Shown one piece after another: positions 53,985 to 62,022 of a stretch of 64,000 bases of DNA. Location: positions 1,178,001-1,242,000 of the forward strand of contig CAVSLA010000004.1 in the NCBI GenBank assembly GCA_963728825.1, in the 5' to 3' direction. This stretch comes from CAVREM01 sp963728825. GTDB lineage: Bacteria; Acidobacteriota; Vicinamibacteria; Vicinamibacterales; CAVVIG01. The notes beneath the pieces were generated by a model, which saw only the letters and a list, made by a program, of their open reading frames with translations, was not told the origin of the DNA and did no database searches. How positions within the stretch are numbered: position 1 is the stretch's first letter; the number at the start of each line of letters is the position of its first letter. The position numbers and the translations under genes were made by a program.

Positions 53985-54398
53985 TCAGTGCTCCGGGCGG
54001 CAGTGACGGCGCACGAGCTCGAGCAGGCGATCGAAGTCGAGCGGCTTCTTGAGAAAGTCCACACCGTTCAAATCGTTGGCCCGGGCCTGTGCCTGATCGA
54101 GTGCCGTCAGCACGATCACCGGCACGTCCGCGAGCGCCGGATCGTCCTGCTGGCGTTTGCGGAATTCCCATCCATCCATGATCGGCATCATCAGATCAAG
54201 GAGGATGACATCCGGCCGCGGTGCTTCGTGCAGGTACTTCAGCGCCTCGCGCCCGTTCGCGACCGTTTCGGTGTGATATCCCTCGAGGGTCAGCAGCTGC
54301 GCCATCATCTCACGCAAATCTGCGTCGTCTTCGACAATGAGTACCTGGACAGGGCGACGGCACGGGCATCCAGTATAATCGCTCGGCTTTTGGGTCAT
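53985..54398 (-). CDS. Single-domain response regulator
   Basis: 137 residues from the ATG at 54398; an ATG three codons earlier would overlap the divergent gene further. A Cys-containing 15-residue N-terminus precedes the receiver: VLIVEDDADLREM, phospho-acceptor Asp in VILLDLMMPIMDG, VIVLTALD, and Lys in FLKKPLD. No output domain. Its start codon overlaps the divergent acylphosphatase start codon base for base (CATG), an unusually tight arrangement. It is 9 nt from the TamB start and could be co-transcribed with it. Confidence 0.85.
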   Translation of the reverse strand: MTQKPSDYTGCPCRRPVQVLIVEDDADLREMMAQLLTLEGYHTETVANGREALKYLHEAPRPDVILLDLMMPIMDGWEFRKRQQDDPALADVPVIVLTALDQAQARANDLNGVDFLKKPLDFDRLLELVRRHCRPEH

Positions 54399-54669
54399 GC
54401 GGCTCACGCGACGTTATCTGGTCCGCGGCCGGGTGCAAGGCGTGGGCTTCCGATACTTCACGCAGGCAGCGGCCGTGCGGGCCGGCCTCAAGGGCTGGGT
54501 CAGAAACAACGTCGACGGCACGGTTGAGATTGCCGCCGCCGGCGATGCGGACGCCCTCGCGCGTCTCGAGGACGAGATCCGTCACGGTCCGCCCGGCGCT
54601 CGTGTGGACCAGGTGTTCGTGAGCGACGGCCCCGACATCACCGGGCAGACAGAGTTCGCCATTCGATGA
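54397..54669 (+). CDS. acyP: Acylphosphatase
   Basis: 90 residues, the usual size. The active-site pattern is complete: VRGRVQGVGFRYFTQAAAVRAG with the phosphate-binding Arg, and the catalytic Asn in LKGWVRNNVDGTVEI. It hydrolyses acyl phosphates. TATAAT lies 17 nt before the ATG, within the divergent receiver gene. The stop overlaps the apt start as ATGA, so the two genes are probably translated together. Confidence 0.95.
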   Translation: MRLTRRYLVRGRVQGVGFRYFTQAAAVRAGLKGWVRNNVDGTVEIAAAGDADALARLEDEIRHGPPGARVDQVFVSDGPDITGQTEFAIR

Positions 54670-55718
54670 CCATGGAGCACCTCAAGAGCAAGATCCGCAG
54701 CATTCCCGACTTTCCCAAGGCGGGCATTCTTTTCTACGACATCACGACGCTGCTGCAGGACCCCGCCGGGTTCCGCGCGGCGATCGACAGTCTTTCGGCG
54801 CCGTTCGTCGATCAGGGGATCGATCTCGTGATCGGCATCGAGAGCCGCGGCTTCATTTTCGGCTCCGCAGTGGCGGACCGCATCGGGGCCGGCTTTTCGC
54901 CGGTCCGCAAGCCGGGCAAGCTGCCATCGAAGACCGTGCGCGCCAGCTACAACCTCGAATACGGCTCAGACGCCCTCGAAATGCACGACGATGCGGTCGG
55001 CAAAGGGCAGCGGGTGCTGATCGTCGACGATCTGCTGGCCACCGGCGGTACGGCGAAGGCGACCGGCGAGCTGGTGCGGCGGCTCGGCGGAGAGGTTCAC
55101 GCGTTCGCGTTTCTCATCGAGCTGCTGGCGTTGAACGGCCGCCACAAACTCGAAGGCGAGCGTGTCCACGCGATTCTCCAGTACCGAGTGCAGCTGATTC
55201 TCGCCGCGGCGATCGTCGGCGTCGCGCTGATCGTGGCCGTGCGCATGATCGCCGGACAGCTGACTGGCGCACAGCGCGGCCAGGACGCTGCGGCGGGCCG
55301 TCGCGTCCAGCTGCTCGGGCTGTTCGCGCCGGGCATCGCGGCCGCCGCCACCGACCCGCGCGCGCTCCTGATCTGGCAGCCGCTGGCTGCGACGGCACGG
55401 CAGCTCTTTCCGGACGACTTCGCCGCGATCGATCGCGCCGCCGGCGACACCTTTCCGTTCAGCCGCGATCTTCTCCAGGCCGCCCATGCGCGCTGGTCGG
55501 CCGACTGGCTGGCGTGGGAGGCGACTCACGACGCCGAATACAAGCTGAAAGCGGCGGCAGCGGAAGACGAGCTCCGCGCGTCGGGCGGGTCGGCCGTGCT
55601 CCGCGCCCGGTTGGAAAGTGTCGAGCGCGAGAAGCTCGAACGGTATCAGCGGCGCTATGAGGAATACACGCGGGTCAGCAAGGGGCTCAAGAAGCTGAGT
55701 GAGTCGGGCGCCATTTGA
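54666..55718 (+). CDS. apt: Adenine phosphoribosyltransferase fused to a membrane/coiled-coil module
   Basis: 350 residues. Residues 1-173 are a full-length adenine phosphoribosyltransferase making AMP from adenine and PRPP: SIPDFPKAGILFYDITTLLQ, IGIESRGFIFGSA, PRPP motif VLIVDDLLATGGTA, and the usual end HAILQY. Codon 174 is CGA at the point where a TGA stop would be expected, immediately followed by GTG. Residues 175-350 then form a membrane helix (LILAAAIVGVALIVAVRMI) and a charged helical domain (YKLKAAAAEDELRAS, VEREKLERYQRRYEEYTRV). The fusion looks like loss of one stop codon between overlapping genes, or a sequencing error. Confidence 0.85.
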   Translation: MTMEHLKSKIRSIPDFPKAGILFYDITTLLQDPAGFRAAIDSLSAPFVDQGIDLVIGIESRGFIFGSAVADRIGAGFSPVRKPGKLPSKTVRASYNLEYGSDALEMHDDAVGKGQRVLIVDDLLATGGTAKATGELVRRLGGEVHAFAFLIELLALNGRHKLEGERVHAILQYRVQLILAAAIVGVALIVAVRMIAGQLTGAQRGQDAAAGRRVQLLGLFAPGIAAAATDPRALLIWQPLAATARQLFPDDFAAIDRAAGDTFPFSRDLLQAAHARWSADWLAWEATHDAEYKLKAAAAEDELRASGGSAVLRARLESVEREKLERYQRRYEEYTRVSKGLKKLSESGAI

Positions 55719-55751
55719 ACGTTTGGCTTCTCCTGTACACTGATCACCCGC

Positions 55752-55827
55752 GCGCCCGTAGCTCAGCGGATAGAGCACCCGCCTCCTAAGCGGGGGGCCG
55801 CCGGTTCAATTCCGGCCGGGCGCGCCA
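55752..55827 (+). tRNA. tRNA-Arg (anticodon CCT)
   Basis: 76 nt including an encoded CCA. The acceptor GCGCCCG pairs with CGGGCGC, and the anticodon stem CCCGC/GCGGG encloses the loop CTCCTAA, giving anticodon CCT. It reads arginine AGG codons. TTGAAC and TACACT boxes lie just upstream. Confidence 0.97.
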
Positions 55828-55840
55828 GCTCTTTTTCTAC

Positions 55841-56014
55841 TCGAGGGGCTAGCGCCCCTCGAACTCCCCCCGCACGCTTCCGCCTTCGCGCGAAGCGCTT
55901 CGGCGAGACCTCGCCGGAGCTTGGCGTAGGCGGGCGCTCAGCGGGGCCCCACGAGCCCCGCTCCGCTCGCGTGGCTCACTCGCTGGCGCTCGTTCGCACT
56001 TTTTACTCGTGGGG
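55841..56014. repeat. Palindrome-rich non-coding region after tRNA-Arg
   Basis: The hairpin TCGAGGGGC-TAGC-GCCCCTCGA (55841-55862) has no T-run after it. Further on, CCCCACGAG (55947-55955) pairs with CTCGTGGGG (56006-56014), and several GCGGGGCC/CTCGC-type short inverted repeats lie between. No credible gene lies in 55828-56040. The region may carry a transcription end or a repeat element. Confidence 0.55.
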
Positions 56015-56056
56015 CGGGGCCCACGATCCCATAATCGGATTATGGGTGTGCCATCG

Positions 56057-56290
56057 ATGACCCAACGGCTTCTAATCATTGCGTGCCTCATCTGCGCCGC
56101 CATACCTCTGAGGTTGAGTGCAGCGTGCCCGCACCCAGGGCCGCTGTGCGACGAGATCTTCACAAATCGCCCAGTTACAGGAATTTATAAGAGTGGCTGC
56201 TCGTTGACTCGTGAAATCACCCAGACAGGGGAGGTAGAGTGGTTGCCCGCCATGCGGGCAGAACTGGGTCTCTGCCTGAAGAAACCCTAA
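56057..56290 (+). CDS. Small secreted Cys-containing protein, doubtful
   Basis: 77 residues: a hydrophobic signal-like start (MTQRLLIIACLICAAIPLRL) followed by about 55 residues with four cysteines after the leader. Base composition is less GC-rich than the neighbours. An ATG five codons upstream is possible. No ribosome site is clear and no family is recognised; it may be a remnant. Confidence 0.35.
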   Translation: MTQRLLIIACLICAAIPLRLSAACPHPGPLCDEIFTNRPVTGIYKSGCSLTREITQTGEVEWLPAMRAELGLCLKKP

Positions 56291-56366
56291 ATGCGTACGC
56301 CGCTCAGACCACCGAGCGCGGCATTGACCTCGTCCGAGCACTCCGACCATCATCTTTAGCCCCTCA

Positions 56367-58442
56367 ATGGACGCGGCTCCCAAACCCGAACGCGTCACCC
56401 TGTCGCGGGATCTCAGCGACTTCCTGGTCGAGCTGTCGATTGCGCTGCAGAAACACGCGATGTACCCGGGCGAGCACCCCTCGCTGCGAGCGGCCGTGGC
56501 AGGCGTGACCGATCGCGCCGAGCGGCTCCTCGAGAAACGCCCGATGCTCGTCTTCGGCGTCGCGCGGCGTCAACTCATCATCGACGGCGTCGCGACCGAC
56601 CCCGACCAGCCGGTCCTGCGCCGTCTCGCCGAGGGGCTGCATCGGCATCATCTCGGTGCCGTCAGCCTTTCATCCGGTCTGCAGCCCGAAGAGATGGGCC
56701 AGGCGCTGCGCGCACTGTCCGCGGAGCCCGAGCGGGACGGTCCTCTCGGCCTGGCCCCGTCGGGCCGGCTGCTGGAGTGGGCCCACGTGCGGCTGCATCC
56801 CCTCACGTTCGATCGGCTCGAGCTGGTCAGCGTCGCCCCCGGTGAAAGCGGATCCGACAAGGCGGCGGCAGGCCGCGCCGCCGAGTTGTGGATCGGTCTG
56901 GCGCGCGCGGCCATGGCTACCGATCGGCCCAGCGAGCCGGCGGCGACAATGTCGACCGAGCCCTCGGTCGTCGCGCAGGCGATTGAAGAGCATCAAGGCG
57001 CCACTGCCTACGATCAGGTGATCGTCGGGTACCTGCTGCAGATCGCCCGCGAGCTGCAGAGCGCATCCGGAGCCGAGGCGGCCGTCCTTCGCAATCGCAC
57101 CGCCCGGTTGATTGGAGCATTGAGGCCCGAGACGCTAAGGCGATTGGTCGAGATGGGCGGCGACGCGGCCCAACGCCGCGAGTTCGTCTGGAACGCGGCG
57201 AGTGGGATGGCGGTGGACGCGGTCGTCGAGATCCTCAAGGCCGCCGCCGACGCCAGCGGCCAAACCATCTCGCACGGGTTGGTCAGGATGCTTTCCAAGC
57301 TGGCCGTCCATGCGGAGCTCGGTCAGGATCACGTGCGACCGCTGGCGGATGAGGCGCTGCGCGAGCAGGTCGGCAGCCTCCTGACCGGATGGGAGCTTGC
57401 GGATCCGAATCCAGACGGGTATGGGAAGGTGCTGCAGCATCTCGCGCGCAAGGCTCCAGTTGAGACGGATGTCCGGATGGTCTCAGGGGACGACGAGCTG
57501 GACCCGCTTCGTATCGTGCAAATGAGCCTCGAAGTCGGAGATTTCGGCCCGATTGTCGATCGCGCCATGGACCGCGTGATCGGCGATGGCCGGTTCGGTG
57601 CCGTCCTGCCCCTGCTGACGTCGCCGCCGGCCGGCGGTGAAGCCGCGGCTGAACGTCTCCGGGCCAAGTTGGGTGCGCCGTCGTCGATCGCAGTGTTGGC
57701 GGCGCACGAGCCGCTCGATGTGGAAGCCCTCGACCAGGTGTTCCCGTTGATTTCGCTCGAGGCTTACGAGGCACTGCTCGAAGCGCTCGTGATGTCGAGC
57801 AACCGCTCGACGCGCCGCCGGCTGCTCGATCGGATCGCACACACCGAGCTCGATGTCGGCCCGCTCATCGTCGCGCGCCTCCAGGACGAGCGCTGGTATG
57901 TCGTGCGCAACATGCTCGTGCTGCTCCAACGCCTCAGTCGGGCTCCGCACCGATTCTCGCCGGCCCCGTGGGCGAGGCATCCGGACCCGCGAGTCCGCTA
58001 CGAAGCGATCCTGCTACAGCTTTCGCTGCCGACGGAGCGGGACGCTGCGCTGCGGAGCGCGCTGGAGGATTTCGACCCTCGGGCCTTGCGGCTGGGTGTG
58101 ATGGCCGTTCAGCTCGAATGCCCCAGTTCGGTGGTTCCACTGGTGACGCGCGTCGCGCTCAACGTGAAGGTCATCGAGGAGTTGCGCGTGCTCGCGATCC
58201 GTGCGCTCGGACGGTCTTCCGATTCGAGGGCCCTCGATGCGCTCCTGCATCTGGTCGACGGCGGGCGGACCTTGCTCGGGCGGCCAAAGCTCGCGCCGCC
58301 GACCGCCGTCTGCCTGGCGGCGCTGCGGGCGCTGTCGGAAGGATGGCCGAACGATCAAACGGCGGGGCCGCTGCTGGCGATCGCGACGGCCTCCGCCGAT
58401 CCGGAGGTCCGTCAGGCGGCAGCGCGCCGCGAGGGACGATGA
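56367..58442 (+). CDS. HEAT-like repeat protein paired with an HD-GYP protein
   Basis: 691 residues. The first ~110 residues (DFLVELSIALQKHAMYPGEH to ALRALSAEPE) resemble the N-terminal domain of the next gene (FLKAFAHALAIMTLYPPGHP ...), suggesting a shared domain. The middle is helical, and the C-terminus is built of HEAT-like helical pairs (LLDRIAHTELDVGPLIVARL, LRVLAIRALGRSSDSRALDA). No signal peptide, so cytoplasmic. The stop overlaps the HD-GYP start (ATGA). It probably acts as a scaffold or regulator of the phosphodiesterase (inference). Confidence 0.75.
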   Translation: MDAAPKPERVTLSRDLSDFLVELSIALQKHAMYPGEHPSLRAAVAGVTDRAERLLEKRPMLVFGVARRQLIIDGVATDPDQPVLRRLAEGLHRHHLGAVSLSSGLQPEEMGQALRALSAEPERDGPLGLAPSGRLLEWAHVRLHPLTFDRLELVSVAPGESGSDKAAAGRAAELWIGLARAAMATDRPSEPAATMSTEPSVVAQAIEEHQGATAYDQVIVGYLLQIARELQSASGAEAAVLRNRTARLIGALRPETLRRLVEMGGDAAQRREFVWNAASGMAVDAVVEILKAAADASGQTISHGLVRMLSKLAVHAELGQDHVRPLADEALREQVGSLLTGWELADPNPDGYGKVLQHLARKAPVETDVRMVSGDDELDPLRIVQMSLEVGDFGPIVDRAMDRVIGDGRFGAVLPLLTSPPAGGEAAAERLRAKLGAPSSIAVLAAHEPLDVEALDQVFPLISLEAYEALLEALVMSSNRSTRRRLLDRIAHTELDVGPLIVARLQDERWYVVRNMLVLLQRLSRAPHRFSPAPWARHPDPRVRYEAILLQLSLPTERDAALRSALEDFDPRALRLGVMAVQLECPSSVVPLVTRVALNVKVIEELRVLAIRALGRSSDSRALDALLHLVDGGRTLLGRPKLAPPTAVCLAALRALSEGWPNDQTAGPLLAIATASADPEVRQAAARREGR

Positions 58443-59605
58443 GCGATCCAGCTGGCTTCCTCAAGGCCTTCGCCCACGCGCTGGCGATCATGACGCTCTA
58501 TCCCCCGGGGCATCCCTCACGCGAGAACGCGATCGACGCCGCCTATCAGCTGCTCGACGAGCTCGCCAACGAGCGGCCGGCGTTCACGTTCCTCGACGAG
58601 GAGGTCGTCTACGGCCGCGATCCGCTCCGGGAGCTCAAAGCGTGGGAGTGGGGCCATCGCCTGGTGACGGCCGGCATCCAGCGGCTCGAGTTCGAGCGCA
58701 AGATCAGCCGCGACGAGTTCGAGAGCTTCCTGCAGGAGATCCTCGCGCGGCTGATGGTATCCGCGGTCGACACGAGCGACAGCCGCCAGCTGCGCTCGCT
58801 CGGCGTTCGCTTTGGCGCCGTGGGTATTCAGGGGCAGGCCGACGAGCAGGCCGCTCAGCAGGCGCCCCGTCTCGCAACGCTGGACCTGACGCTTGGCGAA
58901 GAGGCGGAGACGCTTCGCTGGCTGCACCACGAGGTGCAGTCGGGCGGCGCGGTGCCGCTGATCGAGGCGGAGGCGGTGGTGCGATCGCTGTCGGTCGCCA
59001 TGCACAGCGATCGCCGCATGGTCCTTCCGCTGCTGCAGCTCAAGGAGTTCGATCAGTACACCACGACGCATTCGTTGAATGTGGCCGTCCTGGCAATGGG
59101 GCTGGCGGAGCACGTCGGCTGTTCTGCCGCGGAGGTTCGTGCATACGGCGTCGCCGGCCTGCTTCACGATATCGGCAAGATTCGGATCCCGATCGAGATC
59201 CTGACCAAACCGGGCAAGCTGAGCGACGAGGAGCGGCTGCTGATGAATCGGCACCCGGTGGACGGTGCGCGAATCATCCTGCAGAGCGACGAGGATCTCG
59301 ACCTGGCGGCTGTGGTCGCCTACGAACACCACATCATGCTGAACGGCGGCGGGTATCCCGCGCTGCACTACGGCCGGGGCTGCGCGCTGGCCAGCCGTCT
59401 GGTACACGTGTGCGATGTATTCGACGCGCTACGGACCAGACGCCCGTACCGCGACGCGTGGGAAGCCGACAAGGTGACCGCGTACCTGACCGACCGCGCC
59501 GGCACCGAATTCGATCCCGATCTCGTGAGCGCGTTCATTCGAATGATGCGCCACGGAGAAGCCCAGGTGAGGGTCCTCGGCGACGAATCCGCCGGCCAGA
59601 CGTGA
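58439..59605 (+). CDS. HD-GYP domain protein (probable c-di-GMP phosphodiesterase)
   Basis: 388 residues from an ATG overlapping the previous stop. The N-terminal helical domain (1-120) is shared with the upstream gene. The HD-GYP domain spans about 190-375: TTHSLNVAVLAMGLAEHVG, VAGLLHDIGKIRIPIEILTK, RHPVDGARIIL, and the GYP triplet in HHIMLNGGGYPALHYGRG. The HD motif is intact, so it is likely active on cyclic-di-GMP. Its stop directly abuts the stop of the convergent metallo-beta-lactamase-fold gene. A second HD-GYP protein is at 17622-18626. Confidence 0.88.
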   Translation: MSDPAGFLKAFAHALAIMTLYPPGHPSRENAIDAAYQLLDELANERPAFTFLDEEVVYGRDPLRELKAWEWGHRLVTAGIQRLEFERKISRDEFESFLQEILARLMVSAVDTSDSRQLRSLGVRFGAVGIQGQADEQAAQQAPRLATLDLTLGEEAETLRWLHHEVQSGGAVPLIEAEAVVRSLSVAMHSDRRMVLPLLQLKEFDQYTTTHSLNVAVLAMGLAEHVGCSAAEVRAYGVAGLLHDIGKIRIPIEILTKPGKLSDEERLLMNRHPVDGARIILQSDEDLDLAAVVAYEHHIMLNGGGYPALHYGRGCALASRLVHVCDVFDALRTRRPYRDAWEADKVTAYLTDRAGTEFDPDLVSAFIRMMRHGEAQVRVLGDESAGQT

Positions 59606-60529
59606 CTAGCGACTCCCGGTCACGTTCTTGGTGAGCTCGTCGTAGGCGATGCCGATGGCCAGCCCGAGCCGCGATTTGGTGCCGCCGAAGTGCTCGAAGC
59701 CGCGCAGTGACTCGAGCTTGATCGCCTCGTCCCGCGATTGACTTTGCTTAATCGCCCGGCGGGCCGCCTCGATCACCGCGGTGAAGTAATCCCGCTGATA
59801 CAGCAGATCCGGCCGCGTCCCGATGAATGGATGCCCGGCTTCGGCATGTCCGTAGACGTAGAGGGCGTCGGCGGGATAGGCGGGCGCCATCTTTTCGAGC
59901 ACCGCGATCCACCCGTGCACCGAGGCGCCGGCCGGCGCATCCACGTTCGGATAGCCGCGGTTGTTGAGCAGGTCGCCGAGATGCACGATGTTGGCCTGCT
60001 CGAAGTGAATCGCGGCGTCGCCGCCGGTGTGGGCCGGTCCCCAATGCCGCGCGCGCACCGTCTCGTCACCGACGGTCACGCTCCACGTCTCGGGAAAAGT
60101 GACATCCGGCAGCGTCACCTGGGTGTTGCCCCGCTGGGCGGTGTTCTTCTGGTTCTGGCTCGACCGCTCGTGCGCAACGAGCTGGCGGGCCGCCGCGCGC
60201 AGCACGCCGTTGCCGCCCGTGTGATCGGGGTGGTGGTGACTGTTGATCACCACGTCGATCTGCTTCGGGGTGCGCTCCTTCAGGCCGGCTAGAAAGTTGG
60301 GCGCCGTGTCAGCGAACTGTGTGTCGACCACCACCACGCCGTCGCCGTTGACCAGCCAGCCAATCGTGCCGCCGCGCTGATGGAAGATGCCGACGCCACG
60401 GCGAAGCGGAGTGAAGACGGGCGGCGCCGGGGGAGGTGCCGGCTGCTGCGCCGCGAGGCGGCGTGGCAGGATAACCGCAGTTGTGCCGACCGCTGCGGCG
60501 ACGCCGAATGCCCGACGAGTCCACTGCAT
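59606..60529 (-). CDS. Exported metallo-beta-lactamase-fold hydrolase
   Basis: 307 residues with a Tat-like start (MQWTRRAFGVAAAVGTTAVI) and a Pro/Ala linker. The zinc motif is VINSHHHPDHTGGNGVL (HxHxDH). Later ligands are in WGPAHTGGDAAIHF (His), NIVHLGDLLNNRGYPNVD (Asp) and YVYGHAEAGHP (His). The substrate is unknown; the layout recalls periplasmic hydrolases of the SoxH/quinoprotein-relay type. It lies back to back with the HD-GYP gene. A ribosome site (AGGAGG region) precedes the ATG. Confidence 0.87.
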   Translation of the reverse strand: MQWTRRAFGVAAAVGTTAVILPRRLAAQQPAPPPAPPVFTPLRRGVGIFHQRGGTIGWLVNGDGVVVVDTQFADTAPNFLAGLKERTPKQIDVVINSHHHPDHTGGNGVLRAAARQLVAHERSSQNQKNTAQRGNTQVTLPDVTFPETWSVTVGDETVRARHWGPAHTGGDAAIHFEQANIVHLGDLLNNRGYPNVDAPAGASVHGWIAVLEKMAPAYPADALYVYGHAEAGHPFIGTRPDLLYQRDYFTAVIEAARRAIKQSQSRDEAIKLESLRGFEHFGGTKSRLGLAIGIAYDELTKNVTGSR

Positions 60530-60614
60530 GAGGCCTCCTTCAACCGGTCACGGTGTCCGGCTGTACGGCGCACTATAGCTCGGAGATGCCCAAGTGAGCG
60601 ACCGCGCAGCGGTT

Positions 60615-61199
60615 CTAGTGAAGGGGGCCGACCGCCGCTCGCGCCAGACGATCCAACTCCTCGCGTTTCAGGTACGGCCGGAGCTCGCCGAACGCCACGG
60701 GCGGGGCGGTCGACTCGATCGTATAGGTGCGCTCGTCGAATTCGATCCCCCACGGCAGATATTGGGCACCCGGCGATTTCGTAAAGAGCACCACGGTCGA
60801 TCCATTCCGCGCTTTCAACGCGATGCGCACGTCCGGAAAGGCGCCGCCAGGCGGCGGCTGCTGTGGTGCGTACCCTTCGCGGATGAGGGCGCTCGTGAGG
60901 GCCCCCACGAATCGATCGACCGCATCGCGCGGCACCCGGACCTCGGCATCGGCGCGGCGCGCCTGCTTCGAACCGACCGAGAAGGTTGCTCGCCCGACGA
61001 AGGCGTCTGCGGCGGCCGTGAGCGCGTACCGCGCCTCCATCGGGAACAGCGTGGCTGCCGCCTCGGGACCGCGGACGACGTCCTGAATCTCGATCGTTTC
61101 GATGTCGCCGGCGGCGGGGAGAAACGACAGGGTGCGCGGCGATTGCGAGCAGGCCGCCGCGACGATCGTCGCTGCCACGAGAAGACGGTTGGCAGGCAC
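60615..61199 (-). CDS. Putative lipoprotein of unknown function
   Basis: 194 residues from the GTG at 61199. The ATG at 61226 is less likely because a perfect TATAAT (61214-61209) lies between them and would be inside the coding region. The lipobox is VAAACSQ, with Cys near residue 17. The mature part has IETIEIQDVVRG, a beta-rich body and EVRVPRDAVDRFVGALTSAL, with no recognised domain. It is divergent from the TPR gene at 61294. Confidence 0.6.
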   Translation of the reverse strand: MPANRLLVAATIVAAACSQSPRTLSFLPAAGDIETIEIQDVVRGPEAAATLFPMEARYALTAAADAFVGRATFSVGSKQARRADAEVRVPRDAVDRFVGALTSALIREGYAPQQPPPGGAFPDVRIALKARNGSTVVLFTKSPGAQYLPWGIEFDERTYTIESTAPPVAFGELRPYLKREELDRLARAAVGPLH

Positions 61200-61293
61200 G
61201 GCCCCGCGATTATATGAGCATGCCACCCTCCTGAAGAGCCTGAACCGACCAGGCCCGAGGCTTCCGAACGGCCGTGCTATCCTCTATCGAGCA

Positions 61294-62019
61294 ATGAAGC
61301 GAACCGAACGCCATCACCTCAAGGAAAACGATCTCGTGCAGCTGGTCTCGCGCACGCGCGACGCCATTGACGAGAGACAGCGTGAGGTTGGTGCGATTGC
61401 GATTGCCGCCATCGTGGTGGCGATCGCCGTGATCGGCTATTTTGCCTGGAGCGCTCGGGTTGAGGGCCGTGCCGGCGGGCTGCTCGCCGACGCAATCGTG
61501 GTCAGCGAAGCGCGAGTCGGACCGCCGCCCGCTCCCGGCGCGCCCGCGGTTGGACTGAGTTTTCCGACCGAACGCGAGAAGCTCGAAGCGGCCGCCGCCA
61601 AGTTCAAGGCCGTGGCCGATCAATACCCTTCGAGCGATGCGGGGCTGTTCGCGCGGTATCGCGAAGCGGCCATCCGGATGGCGCTCGGGAATACCAAGGA
61701 AGCCGCCGCAGCGTATCAAGAGGTCATCGATCGCGCCGGCAACAAGCTCTATGGACAGATGGCGCGGCTCGGACTGGCGGAGGCACAGGCACGAGACGGG
61801 CAGTACGACACCGCCATCAACACCTACCGTGGGCTGGCCGAAAACAAGGACGGCCCTCTGCCGGTCGACGGCATCCTGATGCAGCTCGGACGGACCTATC
61901 TTGATGCGGGCAAGCCGGCCGAGGCCCAGCAGACGTTCAATCGCGTCGTCGAAGAATTTCCGGAGTCGCCGTTCAGCGGCGATGCCCGCCGCGAGCTCGA
62001 GTCGCTGAAGAAGTCCTGA
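61294..62019 (+). CDS. Membrane-anchored TPR protein (YfgM-like)
   Basis: 241 residues. A short cytoplasmic N-terminus is followed by one membrane helix (about 36-56, AIAIAAIVVAIAVIGYFAW) and a periplasmic TPR domain: EKLEAAAAKFKAVADQYPSS, ARYREAAIRMALGNTKEAAA, ARLGLAEAQARDGQYDTAIN, LMQLGRTYLDAGKPAEAQQT. The end reads VVEEFPESPFSGDARRELESL. The layout is that of YfgM/tetratricopeptide ancillary proteins of the envelope, which help periplasmic folding. It is convergent with agmatinase, 3 nt apart. Confidence 0.82.
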   Translation: MKRTERHHLKENDLVQLVSRTRDAIDERQREVGAIAIAAIVVAIAVIGYFAWSARVEGRAGGLLADAIVVSEARVGPPPAPGAPAVGLSFPTEREKLEAAAAKFKAVADQYPSSDAGLFARYREAAIRMALGNTKEAAAAYQEVIDRAGNKLYGQMARLGLAEAQARDGQYDTAINTYRGLAENKDGPLPVDGILMQLGRTYLDAGKPAEAQQTFNRVVEEFPESPFSGDARRELESLKKS

Positions 62020-62022
62020 CCG

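Noticed and set aside
58201..59634. 477-codon plus-strand frame overlapping the HD-GYP gene
   Set aside because: Arg-rich shifted-frame shadow; the HD-GYP frame carries all conserved motifs.
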